This document shows, piece by piece, positions 1-7,286 of a stretch of 64,000 bases of DNA. The translations under genes and the position numbers were made by a program. The stretch is taken from positions 769,656-833,655 of the forward strand of contig NZ_JH597761.1 in NCBI RefSeq assembly GCF_000243315.1. The letters are read 5' to 3'. Under the pieces are notes generated by a model, which was given only the letters and a program-made list of their open reading frames with translations, searched no databases and was not told the origin of the DNA. This stretch comes from Metallosphaera yellowstonensis MK1 (GTDB lineage: Archaea > Thermoproteota > Thermoprotei_A > Sulfolobales > Sulfolobaceae). Position 1 is the stretch's first letter, and each line of letters begins with the position of its first letter.

Positions 1-300
1 GCAGACCTGCCTGGTCCACCTCAAACGGAGGGTGGACAGGAGGGTGAGGGTCTTGCTGGACCTCCTCCTCTCCCTCGCCGAGTCCGTCCCCACCCGTGGC
101 TCTCCCCTCCTACCTCCTCGCCCCCAGGGAGGCCCCTCCTCAGGTCAAACAACCTGGCCGAGTACTTCAACTCCATCCTGGAGAGTTCGGGAAGTGCCAC
201 TCCCCCTGGAGGACCGCCCGGGCCATAGCCCTCAACTACAACCTCTCGATCTATCATCTCATCCTTGTAATAATATTACAAGAACCCTTATTTCTTCGTG
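1..300 (+). pseudogene. Degraded transposase fragment (3' part, runs off window start)
   Basis: The GC-rich first 250 bases read as pieces of protein in more than one + frame. One frame gives a stretch like QTCLVHLKRRVDRRV, and a shifted frame near 148-183 gives NNLAEYFNSILE. Such sequences resemble the C-terminal part of DDE transposases of the mutator/IS256 type. The frames are interrupted and the 5' part lies outside the window, so this is a relic. The base composition changes sharply to AT-rich after about 250. The family assignment is tentative. Confidence 0.35.
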
Positions 301-789
301 ATGTGATCAAATATATTCAGTAATTCCTTCATTGAATAAGTCTAAACCGAGAGATATATTACAATTTGCAAAGGAGCCCTTAATCACCCAGTCTACCACA
401 GCGCCCAACTACTATGCTCTCAAACTGCCTAAAATCCTACTAACCTCTGCTTTAGGACCTACTAAACTGCAATTCTGGGCCTGCTAAGCTGCTAAACTCT
501 AAACTGGGGGGTGATGAAGGGGAAAAGAAAGCGGGCGAGGGTGGCGGTGAAGTGCTTACTAGTTCTTTATAAAGAGAATATATATTGTTATTTTGTATTT
601 CACGTACAAAAAAGTAGTAAAATATAAAATAGTTATCTATTTTAGTGTGAAAGAAAAGATAGTTAGTTAATGTAAAGAAAAAGAAAATAATGGAATAAAA
701 GAACTGTTATAATATTCATATTGTGGTAATAAAAAGGCAAAGATAAAAACAAAAAAAGTTTTTAAATATGTTTTAACAGAAGTAGAAAT
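301..789. other. AT-rich gene-free stretch
   Basis: No credible coding frame is seen on either strand. The stretch 400-500 contains short imperfect repeats of CTACTAA and CTGCTAA. A GGTGATGA (506-513) resembles a C box but has no D box behind it. From about 677 it carries the block that is repeated at 1223-1268 and then a TATA-like TTTTTAAATATG (about 761-772) ahead of the RNA candidate at 790. Confidence 0.5.
677..720 (+). repeat. Upstream block shared by the two small-RNA candidates, copy 1
   Basis: About 44 bases containing AAAGAAAATAATGGAATA and TGTTATAATATTCA recur at 1223-1268 with only a few differences. In both places the block lies roughly 70-110 bases before a structured C/D-like RNA candidate. 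The two loci therefore look like duplicates of one RNA gene with its upstream region. Confidence 0.6.
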
Positions 790-870
790 GGGGGATGAGG
801 GGATGATGAGTAGGGTCAGAATTGACCTATGATAGGACACCCGGAAGCTGACCTGACCCCCTCATCCCTA
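790..870 (+). ncRNA. Putative box C/D-type small RNA 1 with an 11-bp terminal stem
   Basis: GGGATGAGGGG (792-802) pairs perfectly with CCCCTCATCCC (858-868). Inside this stem a C box ATGATGA (803-809) abuts the 5' strand, and a D box CTGA (853-856) lies one base from the 3' strand; a second CTGA is at 848-851. This is the layout of a kink-turn. A possible D' box TTGA (822-825) and C' box TATGATA (828-834) lie between. A TATA-like TTTTTAAATATG ends about 20-25 bases upstream. The terminal stem is longer than in most archaeal C/D guide RNAs. The guide targets were not determined. Confidence 0.55.
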
Positions 871-1183
871 ATTCATTACTTATCTTTTCAACTATTAAGC
901 TTTTCTTCTCATCCAATTTTGAAAAATCGAGCGAAGAATGAGGTTGGATCCTAACGATGAAGTTTTGTTGTTTGCTACTCTTATTAAGTGAGCTAACGTA
1001 TGCAATAACACGGCATAAGCAAAATCTAGGATTGAAGGAAAAAGAGATTAAGCTTTTTGTTTTAATTTTTTCTCATTAAATTGGGGAGTTAATTCAAAAT
1101 TTATAAAACTTTCTCTAAATATAAAATTTTAGGGCGATGATGAAACGACGTGCTGAGAACATGAGGAACGACTTAGAAGCTGA

Positions 1184-1216
1184 GCCTTGTCAACAGTTTC
1201 CGATAAACCGTGAATT
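1184..1216 (+). repeat. Solo left-end sequence of the second IS607 subfamily
   Basis: The reverse complement contains GGTTTATCGGAAACTGTT. The same block occurs in front of tnpA-like remains or a short element at about 21867, 34992 and 42772, and in diverged form at 51500 and 51840. Here no transposase gene follows it. The duplicated block upstream of RNA candidate 2 begins within 10 bases, so an IS end sits at the junction of the duplication. Confidence 0.6.
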
Positions 1217-1222
1217 ATGCGT

Positions 1223-1268
1223 AAAAAAAAGAAAATAATGAATAAAAGAAATGTTATAATATTCACAT
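1223..1268 (+). repeat. Upstream block shared by the two small-RNA candidates, copy 2
   Basis: This is the second copy of the block at 677-720 (GAAAATAATG, AATAAAAGAA, TGTTATAATATTCA). A TATA-like GATTAAAACATC near 1302-1313 lies about 25-35 bases before the structured RNA candidate starting near 1337. Confidence 0.6.
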
Positions 1269-1336
1269 AAAGATAATAAATGTGCTGGAAGAAGAAACTA
1301 AAAGATTAAAACATCTGTTTAACTACACATCTAAAT

Positions 1337-1418
1337 AGGGGGCACCCCTGGAGGTGATGACGGGAGGCATACCGATAGGTGACGAATGGCTTGGAACCTG
1401 ATCCCCGCCCGCCCCCCA
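1337..1418 (+). ncRNA. Putative box C/D-type small RNA 2
   Basis: The order and spacing of boxes fit an archaeal C/D guide RNA closely. The C box is GTGATGA (1354-1360), followed after 11 bases by a D'-like CCGA (1372-1375). A C' box GTGACGA (1379-1385) follows, and 12 bases later a D box CTGA (1398-1401). A short GGA/TCC stem flanks the C and D boxes, and an outer GGGGGC (1338-1343) can pair with GCCCCC (1411-1416). A T-run (about 1421-1426) follows. In such RNAs the bases just upstream of D and D' guide 2'-O-methylation of rRNA or tRNA; targets were not searched. Confidence 0.65.
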
Positions 1419-1475
1419 TTGTTTTTTCTTACTACCTCATTTATATTTTTATACAATGTTGTACTTCTTACTACC

Positions 1476-1655
1476 TCATTTATATTTTTCCAAGTCGATG
1501 TTGTACTTCTTAGCGTATTCTTTTAGGCCTAAGTCTAAGACCTCGTCGGCAACTTCTGAGTATCTTTTCCCTATGTCTACAGCTATCTTCTTTATTATCC
1601 TGGCGTATTGAGGGCTTACCCACAGTTGTTCCTTATTTGTTGGGTGAGACACCAT
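1476..1655 (-). CDS. Small ribbon-helix-helix-like protein (59 aa)
   Basis: The protein begins MVSHPTNKEQLWVSPQYARI and continues with a pattern (IIKKIAVDIGKRYSEVADEV) that fits the strand-helix-helix pattern of small CopG/Arc-type DNA-binding proteins, with a second helix ending in LGLKEYAKK. The ATG at 1655 is chosen because GTGAGGG lies just upstream as a ribosome binding site; a GTG start three codons earlier is possible. It stands alone in an AT-rich, repeat-bearing island, which suits a plasmid- or virus-derived regulator. No toxin-like partner is visible next to it. The family call rests on pattern only. Confidence 0.55.
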   Translation of the reverse strand: MVSHPTNKEQLWVSPQYARIIKKIAVDIGKRYSEVADEVLDLGLKEYAKKYNIDLEKYK

Positions 1656-1664
1656 TTCCCTCAC

Positions 1665-2206
1665 TAAGTAAATATCTATTTAGATGTTTAAAAGCTTTAC
1701 TGTTGAGATAAAGAGATTGTATAAACTCCCCAGTTTAGTGTAGAAAATTCAACTACTGGTAATAACTACTACTAAGGGTTTGGAAAGTAAAAGCAACGAG
1801 TGAAAGTGTAGGCCCCGTAAAAAGAAGTGCGTAAGGCCTTCTTTCTTTTCATAAAATTTTCTAAAAGTGAAAGTAAAAATTCAATTAGTCTCAAAAAAGT
1901 GTAAGTTAGTCTTCATAAAAAATACGTAAAATTGAAAGAGTAAAAAAAGTATTGTGAAAGTTCGGAAAAAATTCAGTAGTAGTAAATACTAGCAAAATCT
2001 CTTTTTAAAGAAATAGAATTTTTTCGGCAAACCGGGGAGTTATTTTGAGAAATTAGTTTGCTCTTATCCAAAACTTTTTCAAATTAAACTCCCCAGTTTA
2101 TCAAACTTAGGATATTTATTACAGTTATGAGAAATTAGAAAGATAGGGTTAGGTTATGTTATTTCTTATTTAGAGAAGGTTCTTATTCAGTCTTACCTTT
2201 AAGATT
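1665..2206. other. AT-rich gene-free stretch
   Basis: No coding frame is supported. The stretch is rich in A-runs and in repeats such as GTGAAAGT, and it contains three of the AAACTCCCCAGTTT-type motif copies. A TAATAACTACTACTAA (about 1756-1771) matches the outer arm of the 61-base hairpin found at 42869, but the rest of that hairpin is absent here. Confidence 0.5.
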
Positions 2207-2499
2207 AGACTGTAACGCTTCTACGTAACTACTCGTTATTTTTAATCATCTAAATATCGTTTTGACAAGTTGTGTTTATGTAGTATCACCGAAGTAGTTT
2301 TTATTGATGATCCCCCTAACTGATGACGGGCACTGCTCACGAGGTTTGGGGAGTGATAAAAGTGTGGATGGGAGGGTATTGAAGTTTCCCTCGACTAGCC
2401 CCAGTGATCTGGGGGTGACCGTGTATGAGCCCTCAGCAGGGGTGCCCGTGGTGGAATTAGAAGTAATTAAAGAAGGTAAGTTACGCCACGGGTAAACAC
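2207..2499 (+). mobile_element. Short non-autonomous IS607-type element, copy a (about 293 bp)
   Basis: This is one of three related copies (also 7970-8255 on the minus strand and 52782-53079). Each starts AGACTGTAAC and ends with GTTACGCCACGGGTAAACAC. The last 200 bases match the right end of the decayed IS607 element at 5354-7288, including the part of tnpB that encodes the tail ending in KLRHG. The first 60 bases resemble that element's left end (CTTTCACGT followed by GTTA and a T-run). A recombinase gene is absent, so movement would depend on an IS607 recombinase acting in trans. The right end is where TnpB-associated guide RNA is normally encoded. Confidence 0.75.
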
Positions 2500-2578
2500 C
2501 GTTCTTTAACCTATATGCAAACAATACCCTGGCCTTAGTGAACTCATCTAATATTTCACTTATCCTAGAGTCAATTCC
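2500..2578 (-). pseudogene. Possible stub of a gene cut by the adjacent element
   Basis: Reading leftward, the bases just outside the element give an open frame containing RISEILDEFTKARVLFAYRL, which looks like an amphipathic helix of a real protein. It has no start codon and runs directly into the element end at 2499. It may be the remains of a gene interrupted by the insertion. No family is recognised. Confidence 0.25.
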
Positions 2579-2653
2579 TCAACCCAGCCTAAGTCGACTA
2601 GGAAGTTTAGACCTTCACCACTGTGAAGGAGGCCGATCCACGAGGTGGAACGT

Positions 2654-2788
2654 TCACTTAACGTAATTCTCAGGTCTTTTCTTGAACTCCGCCATACACA
2701 TCGGGGAACAGAAGAGGTATGTCTTTCCCTTATACGTAACCTTGTAAGGTGATTGGGTCACCTCCTCCCCACACACGGGATCCTTCAA
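2654..2788 (-). CDS. YHS-domain mini-protein (44 aa)
   Basis: The frame from a TTG at 2788 encodes a protein with DPVCGEEV near the N-terminus, then [13 protein letters not shown], and ends [12 protein letters not shown]. This is the full pattern of a YHS domain: DPVCG, aromatic-rich strand, FCSxxC, then a Phe and PExY. YHS domains are Cys-rich metal-binding modules found alone or attached to metal ATPases and monooxygenases. GGTGAG lies 5 bases before the TTG as a ribosome binding site. TTTAAATAG lies about 20-25 bases upstream, overlapping the end of cobA. Its length is near the minimum for the domain. A role in heavy-metal handling is an inference. Confidence 0.7.
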   Translation of the reverse strand: MKDPVCGEEVTQSPYKVTYKGKTYLFCSPMCMAEFKKRPENYVK

Positions 2789-2803
2789 GTGGGCTCACCT
2801 TGT

Positions 2804-3529
2804 CTATTTAAACTTCCACAATTTATTCCTTAACTCCACAACTTCCCCCACCACTATGAGGGCTGGAGAGGTTACGTTATGCTCTCTCACCGTCTTTGCT
2901 AGCTCCCTCAAAGTGCACGTGAGTACCCTCTGGCCCTCCGTTGTAGCCTTCTCTATCACAGCCACAGGTGTCCTCTCACTCCTCACCTTCATCAGATTCT
3001 CGGCTACCTCCTCGACCCTCGACACGCTCATCAGGAGAACCACTGTGCCCTTCTTTGGGATGTAGTCCAGATCCATGGCTGATCCATCAGCCCTCTGTCC
3101 TGTCACGACCGAGAATCCAGAGGAGTACCAACGACTTGTCACAGGAATCCCAGCGTAGGCCGGTCCCGCTATGGCGCTGGTCACTCCGGGTATCACTTCG
3201 CACTCCACCCCCCTCTCTATCAGAAAGAGGCATTCTTCTTCTCCCCTTCCGAAAACGTAGGGATCTCCACCCTTCAGCCTGACAACCGTGAGTCCCATTC
3301 TAGCCTTCTTTAGAAGCAGGGCGTTGATTCCCTCCTGGATCTCAGCCTCCCCCCTCTCCTTCCCAACGTAGATGAGCTCCGCCCCATTCCTGATTTCCCT
3401 CAGTAGTTCGGGAGAGATCAACCTATCGTACAGGACAACGTCAGCCTGCCTCAGTACCTTTAGTCCCTTGACCGTGATCAATCCTGGATCCCCTGGACCT
3501 CCACCCACTATATAGACCTTCCCGCTCAT
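2804..3529 (-). CDS. cobA: Uroporphyrinogen-III C-methyltransferase (SUMT)
   Basis: This 241-aa protein has the SUMT motifs: [18 protein letters not shown] at the N-terminus, [30 protein letters not shown] (about residues 83-98), and [20 protein letters not shown]. The enzyme transfers two methyl groups from S-adenosylmethionine to uroporphyrinogen III, giving precorrin-2 for siroheme and cobalamin. The length equals that of single-domain SUMT; there is no fused CysG part. It is last in a minus-strand run with a membrane protein (9-base gap) and a hypothetical protein. Cobalamin demand in this genome is consistent with the B12-dependent mutase at 46383. Confidence 0.93.
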   Translation of the reverse strand: MSGKVYIVGGGPGDPGLITVKGLKVLRQADVVLYDRLISPELLREIRNGAELIYVGKERGEAEIQEGINALLLKKARMGLTVVRLKGGDPYVFGRGEEECLFLIERGVECEVIPGVTSAIAGPAYAGIPVTSRWYSSGFSVVTGQRADGSAMDLDYIPKKGTVVLLMSVSRVEEVAENLMKVRSERTPVAVIEKATTEGQRVLTCTLRELAKTVREHNVTSPALIVVGEVVELRNKLWKFK

Positions 3530-3538
3530 CTTCTCTCC

Positions 3539-4129
3539 TCAAACAACGTTAACCCGTCTCACGATATAAACCCCGAAGGCCACTCCCTCCAGTAACTTAA
3601 TCAGATACGCCAGTATGAAGACGTCGTTTAACAAGACCTGTTGTGAGACGTGGAAGATTCCGGAGTCAATGTAGAGGATAATTATGAAGAAGACGTCTGC
3701 CGCAAATCCCAGGGAGTAGAGTGTGAACTTCTCCATGAACCTCAACGAGGTGATAGAGTAACCTATTATGAACCCGCCCGCGAATTCCGACAGGAACGCC
3801 CCAATGAAGAGCCACTGTAACTGCAGTGCCATGGTGTAAACGAAGGGAGTGAACCAAGGTAACATCATCAGGATCGCAATGGAAATGAACAGCCAGGCTC
3901 TCCCCCTGAGAACAACAGAGGCTATGGGTATTAGCTCACCGTCCTCCGTCTCCACATATTTCTCCTTGGGGGTGTAATTGTGCATGGCGAACCACCCCAG
4001 GAGTGCCCCAGACAGGATGGGACCCTGATAGGAGATCAGTCTCAGCAATGGGTCCCCCACACCGTAGACGACTCCAGAAACTATCAGGAGGACTAACCCC
4101 GCATATTTGGCCACAGCTGTCTGCTTCAA
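3539..4129 (-). CDS. Polytopic membrane protein of unknown function
   Basis: This 196-aa protein has about six hydrophobic segments. Two are near the N-terminus (about 10-30 and 35-48), a charged hydrophilic loop with YTPKEKYVETEDGELIP follows, and further segments lie at about 78-98, 103-125, 135-152 and 165-190. The start is a TTG whose codon overlaps the TGA of the preceding gene, so translation is probably coupled. It lies between a hypothetical gene and cobA in one operon. No family signature was recognised; a link to tetrapyrrole metabolism is only suggested by position. Confidence 0.75.
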   Translation of the reverse strand: MKQTAVAKYAGLVLLIVSGVVYGVGDPLLRLISYQGPILSGALLGWFAMHNYTPKEKYVETEDGELIPIASVVLRGRAWLFISIAILMMLPWFTPFVYTMALQLQWLFIGAFLSEFAGGFIIGYSITSLRFMEKFTLYSLGFAADVFFIIILYIDSGIFHVSQQVLLNDVFILAYLIKLLEGVAFGVYIVRRVNVV

Positions 4130-4533
4130 TCGGCCGACCTCCTCTCAGTCCTTAGGACAACGGTCTCCCTATCTCTTAGGGAGCAAACCCCCTCACGGAG
4201 GCTACTCGGTTGTGGCTCACAACGAAGGAGATCTGGCCCCCTGAAGGCTGAGCCCACGACGCCGATCATCAACACTTCTCGCTGACCGTTCAGGTCGAAG
4301 TGAGGCGTTTGGTCAAGGGGACGGTAGATGACTCCCACGGGCTTTCTCAACACCTCCAAGTTGCTGAGATAACAGAGCCTGGACGTGTCCTCCAGAGTTC
4401 CCCTCAAGGCAGCCTCCACTTGAAGGAGATGTTGTCCCTCCTCATGGCTTAACCGGTCGTGAATGCCAGCTGAGACATCTGTCAATCTCCTCACATCCCT
4501 CTCCGTTGAATCAATGGCCGAAAGACTAATCAT
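4126..4533 (-). CDS. Hypothetical protein (135 aa)
   Basis: The ATG at 4533 is preceded by GGGAGGAG at ideal distance. The frame is open well upstream of it (encoding ELPNATLEEGRCEVEFRIG) but offers no earlier start before a TGA. This means either the gene has lost its original 5' end or the ATG is correct. The N-terminal 60 residues look helical and charged; the C-terminal part is rich in Arg, Glu and Leu. It overlaps the next gene's TTG by 4 bases. No family is recognised. Confidence 0.5.
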   Translation of the reverse strand: MISLSAIDSTERDVRRLTDVSAGIHDRLSHEEGQHLLQVEAALRGTLEDTSRLCYLSNLEVLRKPVGVIYRPLDQTPHFDLNGQREVLMIGVVGSAFRGPDLLRCEPQPSSLREGVCSLRDRETVVLRTERRSAD

Positions 4534-4850
4534 GTTGCTCCTCCCGATCCTAAACTCAACCTCACACCTACCCTCCTCGAGTGTCGCATTGGGTAATTCT
4601 CTTCCCGCTCCTCACCTCTACTAAGTTGACTGGAGGAGGGCATCTCTGGAATAAGTGAAGTCCTCAATTTTAACTTTACCTACCTCCTCACTTTATGAGT
4701 TTGCCTCAATTTTTACAAAGAAGCTTTCAAGTTTTCCTCCATTAATCTAACATCACCTTAAAGACTTTATATAGATTTAATTACAACATCTCCCCAAGTA
4801 AGTTGGAGTGTAACGTAAAACACTCGACCCCTGGAGTGAGTTTACCCCCA
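4534..4850. other. Intergenic stretch with promoter-like AT block
   Basis: No further gene is seen apart from an open frame without a start that extends the 4126-4533 gene upstream. An AT-rich segment TTTATATAGATTTAA (about 4767-4781) could serve as a TATA box on either strand. Confidence 0.4.
4815..4845 (-). terminator. Hairpin just downstream of the TusA-like gene
   Basis: GTAAA and CACTC (4815-4825) pair with GAGTG and TTTAC (4834-4845) around a short loop, with a small bulge. It begins 6 bases after the stop codon of the TusA-like gene. No strong T-run follows on the minus strand, so a role in termination or 3'-end stability is only possible. Confidence 0.3.
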
Positions 4851-5093
4851 TTAAGGGAGGTAGATCAAATATGTTACCTTTCCGTCAACCTTCTCCTTGC
4901 TCACTATCTTAACTCCCTGCTCTTTCATTGCCTGGGCCCACATCTCTACTTGATCTTCCTGAGCTCCAGGGGTAGCTAATACCTTAATCTCCCTGTTCCC
5001 TCCGGTTTCTAACCACTTCCTCATTAACACCACCGCAGGGGCGTTGGCTCCACAGCTCCCTGTCTCCTTAGTAAGGTCAATCTCTTCCGTCAA
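4851..5093 (-). CDS. TusA/SirA-like sulfur-carrier family protein
   Basis: This 80-aa protein has the length and pattern of the TusA fold: IDLTKETGSCGANAPAVVLM at the N-terminus, then a helix, an IKVLATPGAQEDQVEMWAQA segment, and a final VTYLIYLP strand. TusA proteins carry sulfur on the Cys of a CPxP motif. Here the Cys lies in CGANAP, so the following Pro is three residues later than usual. A TTG start lies 7 bases after the TGA of the SIS gene 3' half, with GAGG upstream. Before IS insertion it was therefore the second gene of an SIS-TusA-like operon. Confidence 0.6.
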   Translation of the reverse strand: MTEEIDLTKETGSCGANAPAVVLMRKWLETGGNREIKVLATPGAQEDQVEMWAQAMKEQGVKIVSKEKVDGKVTYLIYLP

Positions 5094-5099
5094 GCAGCC

Positions 5100-5353
5100 T
5101 CAATATATCATATGGGAGCTCAACTTTAAGATACTTTCGTTTTCAGCGAAGTAAACCTTCTCCCACGACCTTCGTTCCATCTCAGCTATGATGGACCTAA
5201 TAATTGAGACCGCGTTGCAGAGGGAGGTCCTGCACCCCGTCATAACGAAGGATCTCCCTCCTCTCTCCTTCAGTTTCCTCTCCCTCTCATCCCCGGAGGA
5301 CAGTACTATCACCTTCCTACCCACGCTGGCGAATATGGGAGAGTGGAGAAATT
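5100..5353 (-). pseudogene. 3' half of a SIS-domain gene split by an IS607 element
   Basis: The frame continues straight out of the element end as EQFLHSPIFASVGRKVIVLS and ends SILKLSSHMIY before a TGA. The EFxHxP-type segment followed by a VIVLSSGDE strand is typical of the C-terminal part of SIS sugar-isomerase proteins. The other half ends at 7287 with GEPSNAERL. The two halves join in the same frame as NAERL-EQFLHSPIF, giving an ordinary protein of about 280 aa. An internal GTG at 5324 could start a 74-aa fragment, but this is unlikely to fold alone. Confidence 0.75.
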
Positions 5354-5363
5354 GTTCCAGTGT

Positions 5364-6688
5364 TTACCCGTGGCGTAACTTCTCTTTACTTTTAATTACT
5401 TCTAATTCCGCCACGGGCACCCCTCTTGAGGGATCATACAGGGTCACCCTTAACTCATTGGGGCTAGTCGAGGGAAACACCACTACCCTCCCATCCACCT
5501 TCCTTACCAAGTTAAGGGGAGCAATAGAATCCCTCTCCAAAAGAACTTCACCGCTTTCCAGGTACCTAGCGTTCACCTTCAGTACTTTTACACCCCCACC
5601 CTCGTGAGCAGAGCCCGTCATCAGGTGGGGGTTAAAAACCCTGATAACTTTCTCAACTGTCTGTTTCCTCTTCCTCAACTTCTCACCGTTAAACGGGTTG
5701 ATGGAGGAAGTGTAGGACTCAGAGACCTCTGCGACCTCTATCGGCTGAGTTTTCAACATCTCCAGAAATTTAACAACACTCCACTGGTGAATCCTATGCC
5801 TAAGCTTATCATTTTTATTGCTCTCCATCTTCTCCTTAGACCTTGAGGAGAACTTACCTACTACGACTTTGGCACTTAAGCTCCTAGCAAGCTCTGTTAT
5901 CCTCTTTACAGTCTTCCTCAACACGTCAGTTTTCCTCTCCCTCTCCCTCAATTTTCTCAACTTCTTCTTTATTAACTCGTCCTTAGTTGAGTGTCCTTTA
6001 GTAATCTCCTCCCTCCTCAAGGAGTAATTAACCACAATCCTCCCTAACCCAGTCTCATATCTCCTCAACTCCTTGAGTTTAAGACCCTCGAAGACTGCTA
6101 CCGTGACGTTATTCTCATTAACGTCAATAGAGATATGATTGCCGTCTTTCGTGTCAACCTCAACCTCCTTCTCAAAAGTCAACCAAACTAGGACTTTCCT
6201 ACCAACTAATCTTAACTTAAGCTCTTGCGAAACCCTCCAACCCTCATGCAAGTAACGAATAAGCTGTCTAGTTACCATGAGGGGAATCTCGACCCAACCC
6301 TTGTGGGTTAAAACATTAACTGAAACCTTGTTAAACCTCCAATTAACCATGTTAGGAATAGTGATCATAACCCTCTTATACTCCGGTTTATCCTTCCTCG
6401 TTAATCCTTTCTTTTCCTCTCCCTGAAACTCTTAACAATCCTTCCAGCAACGACGTAGGCACCTTCAATAACCCTTGAAGGTAGGAAGGGGTACTTCTCC
6501 TTATAATGATTGTAAAACCTCTCGTGCAACTTCTTCCTAGTGGTCTGTAAGCGCTTTGATAGGATTACCTCAATCATTTCGTTAACGAACTTCCTCTGAT
6601 GTTCTTCAACCTCCCTAAGAACGCGGTACTTCCACTCGTTCAAGAAGTCGCCCTCTAGTTTAACCGTCCTTTTCAACGTTTTCAACAC
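5364..6688 (-). pseudogene. tnpB: tnpB of the IS607 element, one frameshift
   Basis: The N-terminal part (5' end 6688 to 6401) encodes a helical region ending SFRERKRKD. After a TAA at 6401 the next frame resumes with KPEYKRVMITIP and runs to 5364, so a single frameshift near 6370-6400 splits the gene. The C-terminal part has the RuvC-like start ISIDVNENNVTVAVFEGL, a basic KKKLRKLRERERKTD helix, and VVVGKFSSRSKEK where TnpB normally has a Glu-containing strand. The Cys-rich zinc segment usual for TnpB is not evident; the end reads VNARYLESGEVLLERD and finishes KLRHG. Both the frameshift and the poor catalytic motifs suggest inactivity. Confidence 0.8.
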
Positions 6689-7250
6689 ATTTTACCACCT
6701 TCTCATACTCTTGGCCGTAAATTCTTGGGGCGAATGACTTGACGATCTCTACAAAGTCCTCCACTAGCTCCTGCGTGTGATCCTTATCATCTTGGAAAGC
6801 CACAATAACGTTTACTCCGTAAGCTTTGAACTCTACGAGGTATTCGAAGCCGAAACGTGTTAGCCTGTCCTTATGAGCTACAACTGCGTCAATTTGCCTC
6901 CTCTTGGCTAATTCTATTAACTTCTTTAAACCTTCTCTGTCCTCTTTCAATCCGGAACCTATATCCTTTTTCTATCACACTCACTTCACCGAAAGTTTTC
7001 CTATTCTCTCAATGCGCCCAACTGCCTCTCCAAGTCGTCCCTTTGCGTTCACGAAACTCGTGCGTAAATCGCTACTTGTTTAACCCTTCCACCGCCGGAC
7101 AACAATCAATTTCGCTGTAAGGTATTCTCCACCTACCGTTAACCTCAACAACCTTTATCTTCCCCTCCCTTACTTAATGACACCACTCCTACTCACGCCG
7201 AATATTTCAGCAACCTCACTGGGTGTTAGATACCTCTCCACAATAATTAA
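6660..7250 (-). pseudogene. tnpA: tnpA (IS607 serine recombinase), several lesions
   Basis: The start region encodes MERYLTPSEVAEIFGVSRSG, a MerR-like helix-turn-helix, then hits an in-frame stop and frameshifts (about 6960-7200). The segment around 7040-7065 would encode the catalytic YARVS motif. The C-terminal part 6660-6950 is intact and contains VVAHKDRLTRFGFEYL and the TQELVEDFVEIV helix typical of IS607 recombinases. It overlaps the start of tnpB, as in intact elements. Confidence 0.8.
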
Positions 7251-7286
7251 AAGTAACCAGAAGTATTTAAAAGTCACGTGAAAGTG

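Larger units (their letters stand above)
1077..2099. repeat. Four copies of an AAACTCCCCAGTTT-type motif in inverted pairs
   Basis: The motif reads TAAATTGGGGAGTT at 1077-1090, AAACTCCCCAGTTT at 1723-1736, AAACCGGGGAGTT at 2029-2041 and AAACTCCCCAGTTT at 2086-2099. The first and second face each other across about 630 bases, which include RNA candidate 2 and the small RHH gene. The third and fourth face each other across about 45 bases. A weaker match lies near 499. Terminal repeats of a small element or protein-binding sites are possible; neither is shown. Confidence 0.5.

Noticed and set aside
506-560. GGTGATGA as the C box of a third C/D RNA
   Set aside because: No CTGA D box and no closing stem lie within a suitable distance.
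2304-2495. Conserved 63-65-aa frames inside the short IS607 elements as real genes
   Set aside because: They are explained as leftover tnpB tail sequence; the part before VDGRV is a joined, out-of-place segment and the third copy breaks the frame.
5100-5324. 74-aa protein as an independent gene
   Set aside because: The frame continues upstream into the element border and matches the missing end of the SIS gene, so it is a gene fragment.
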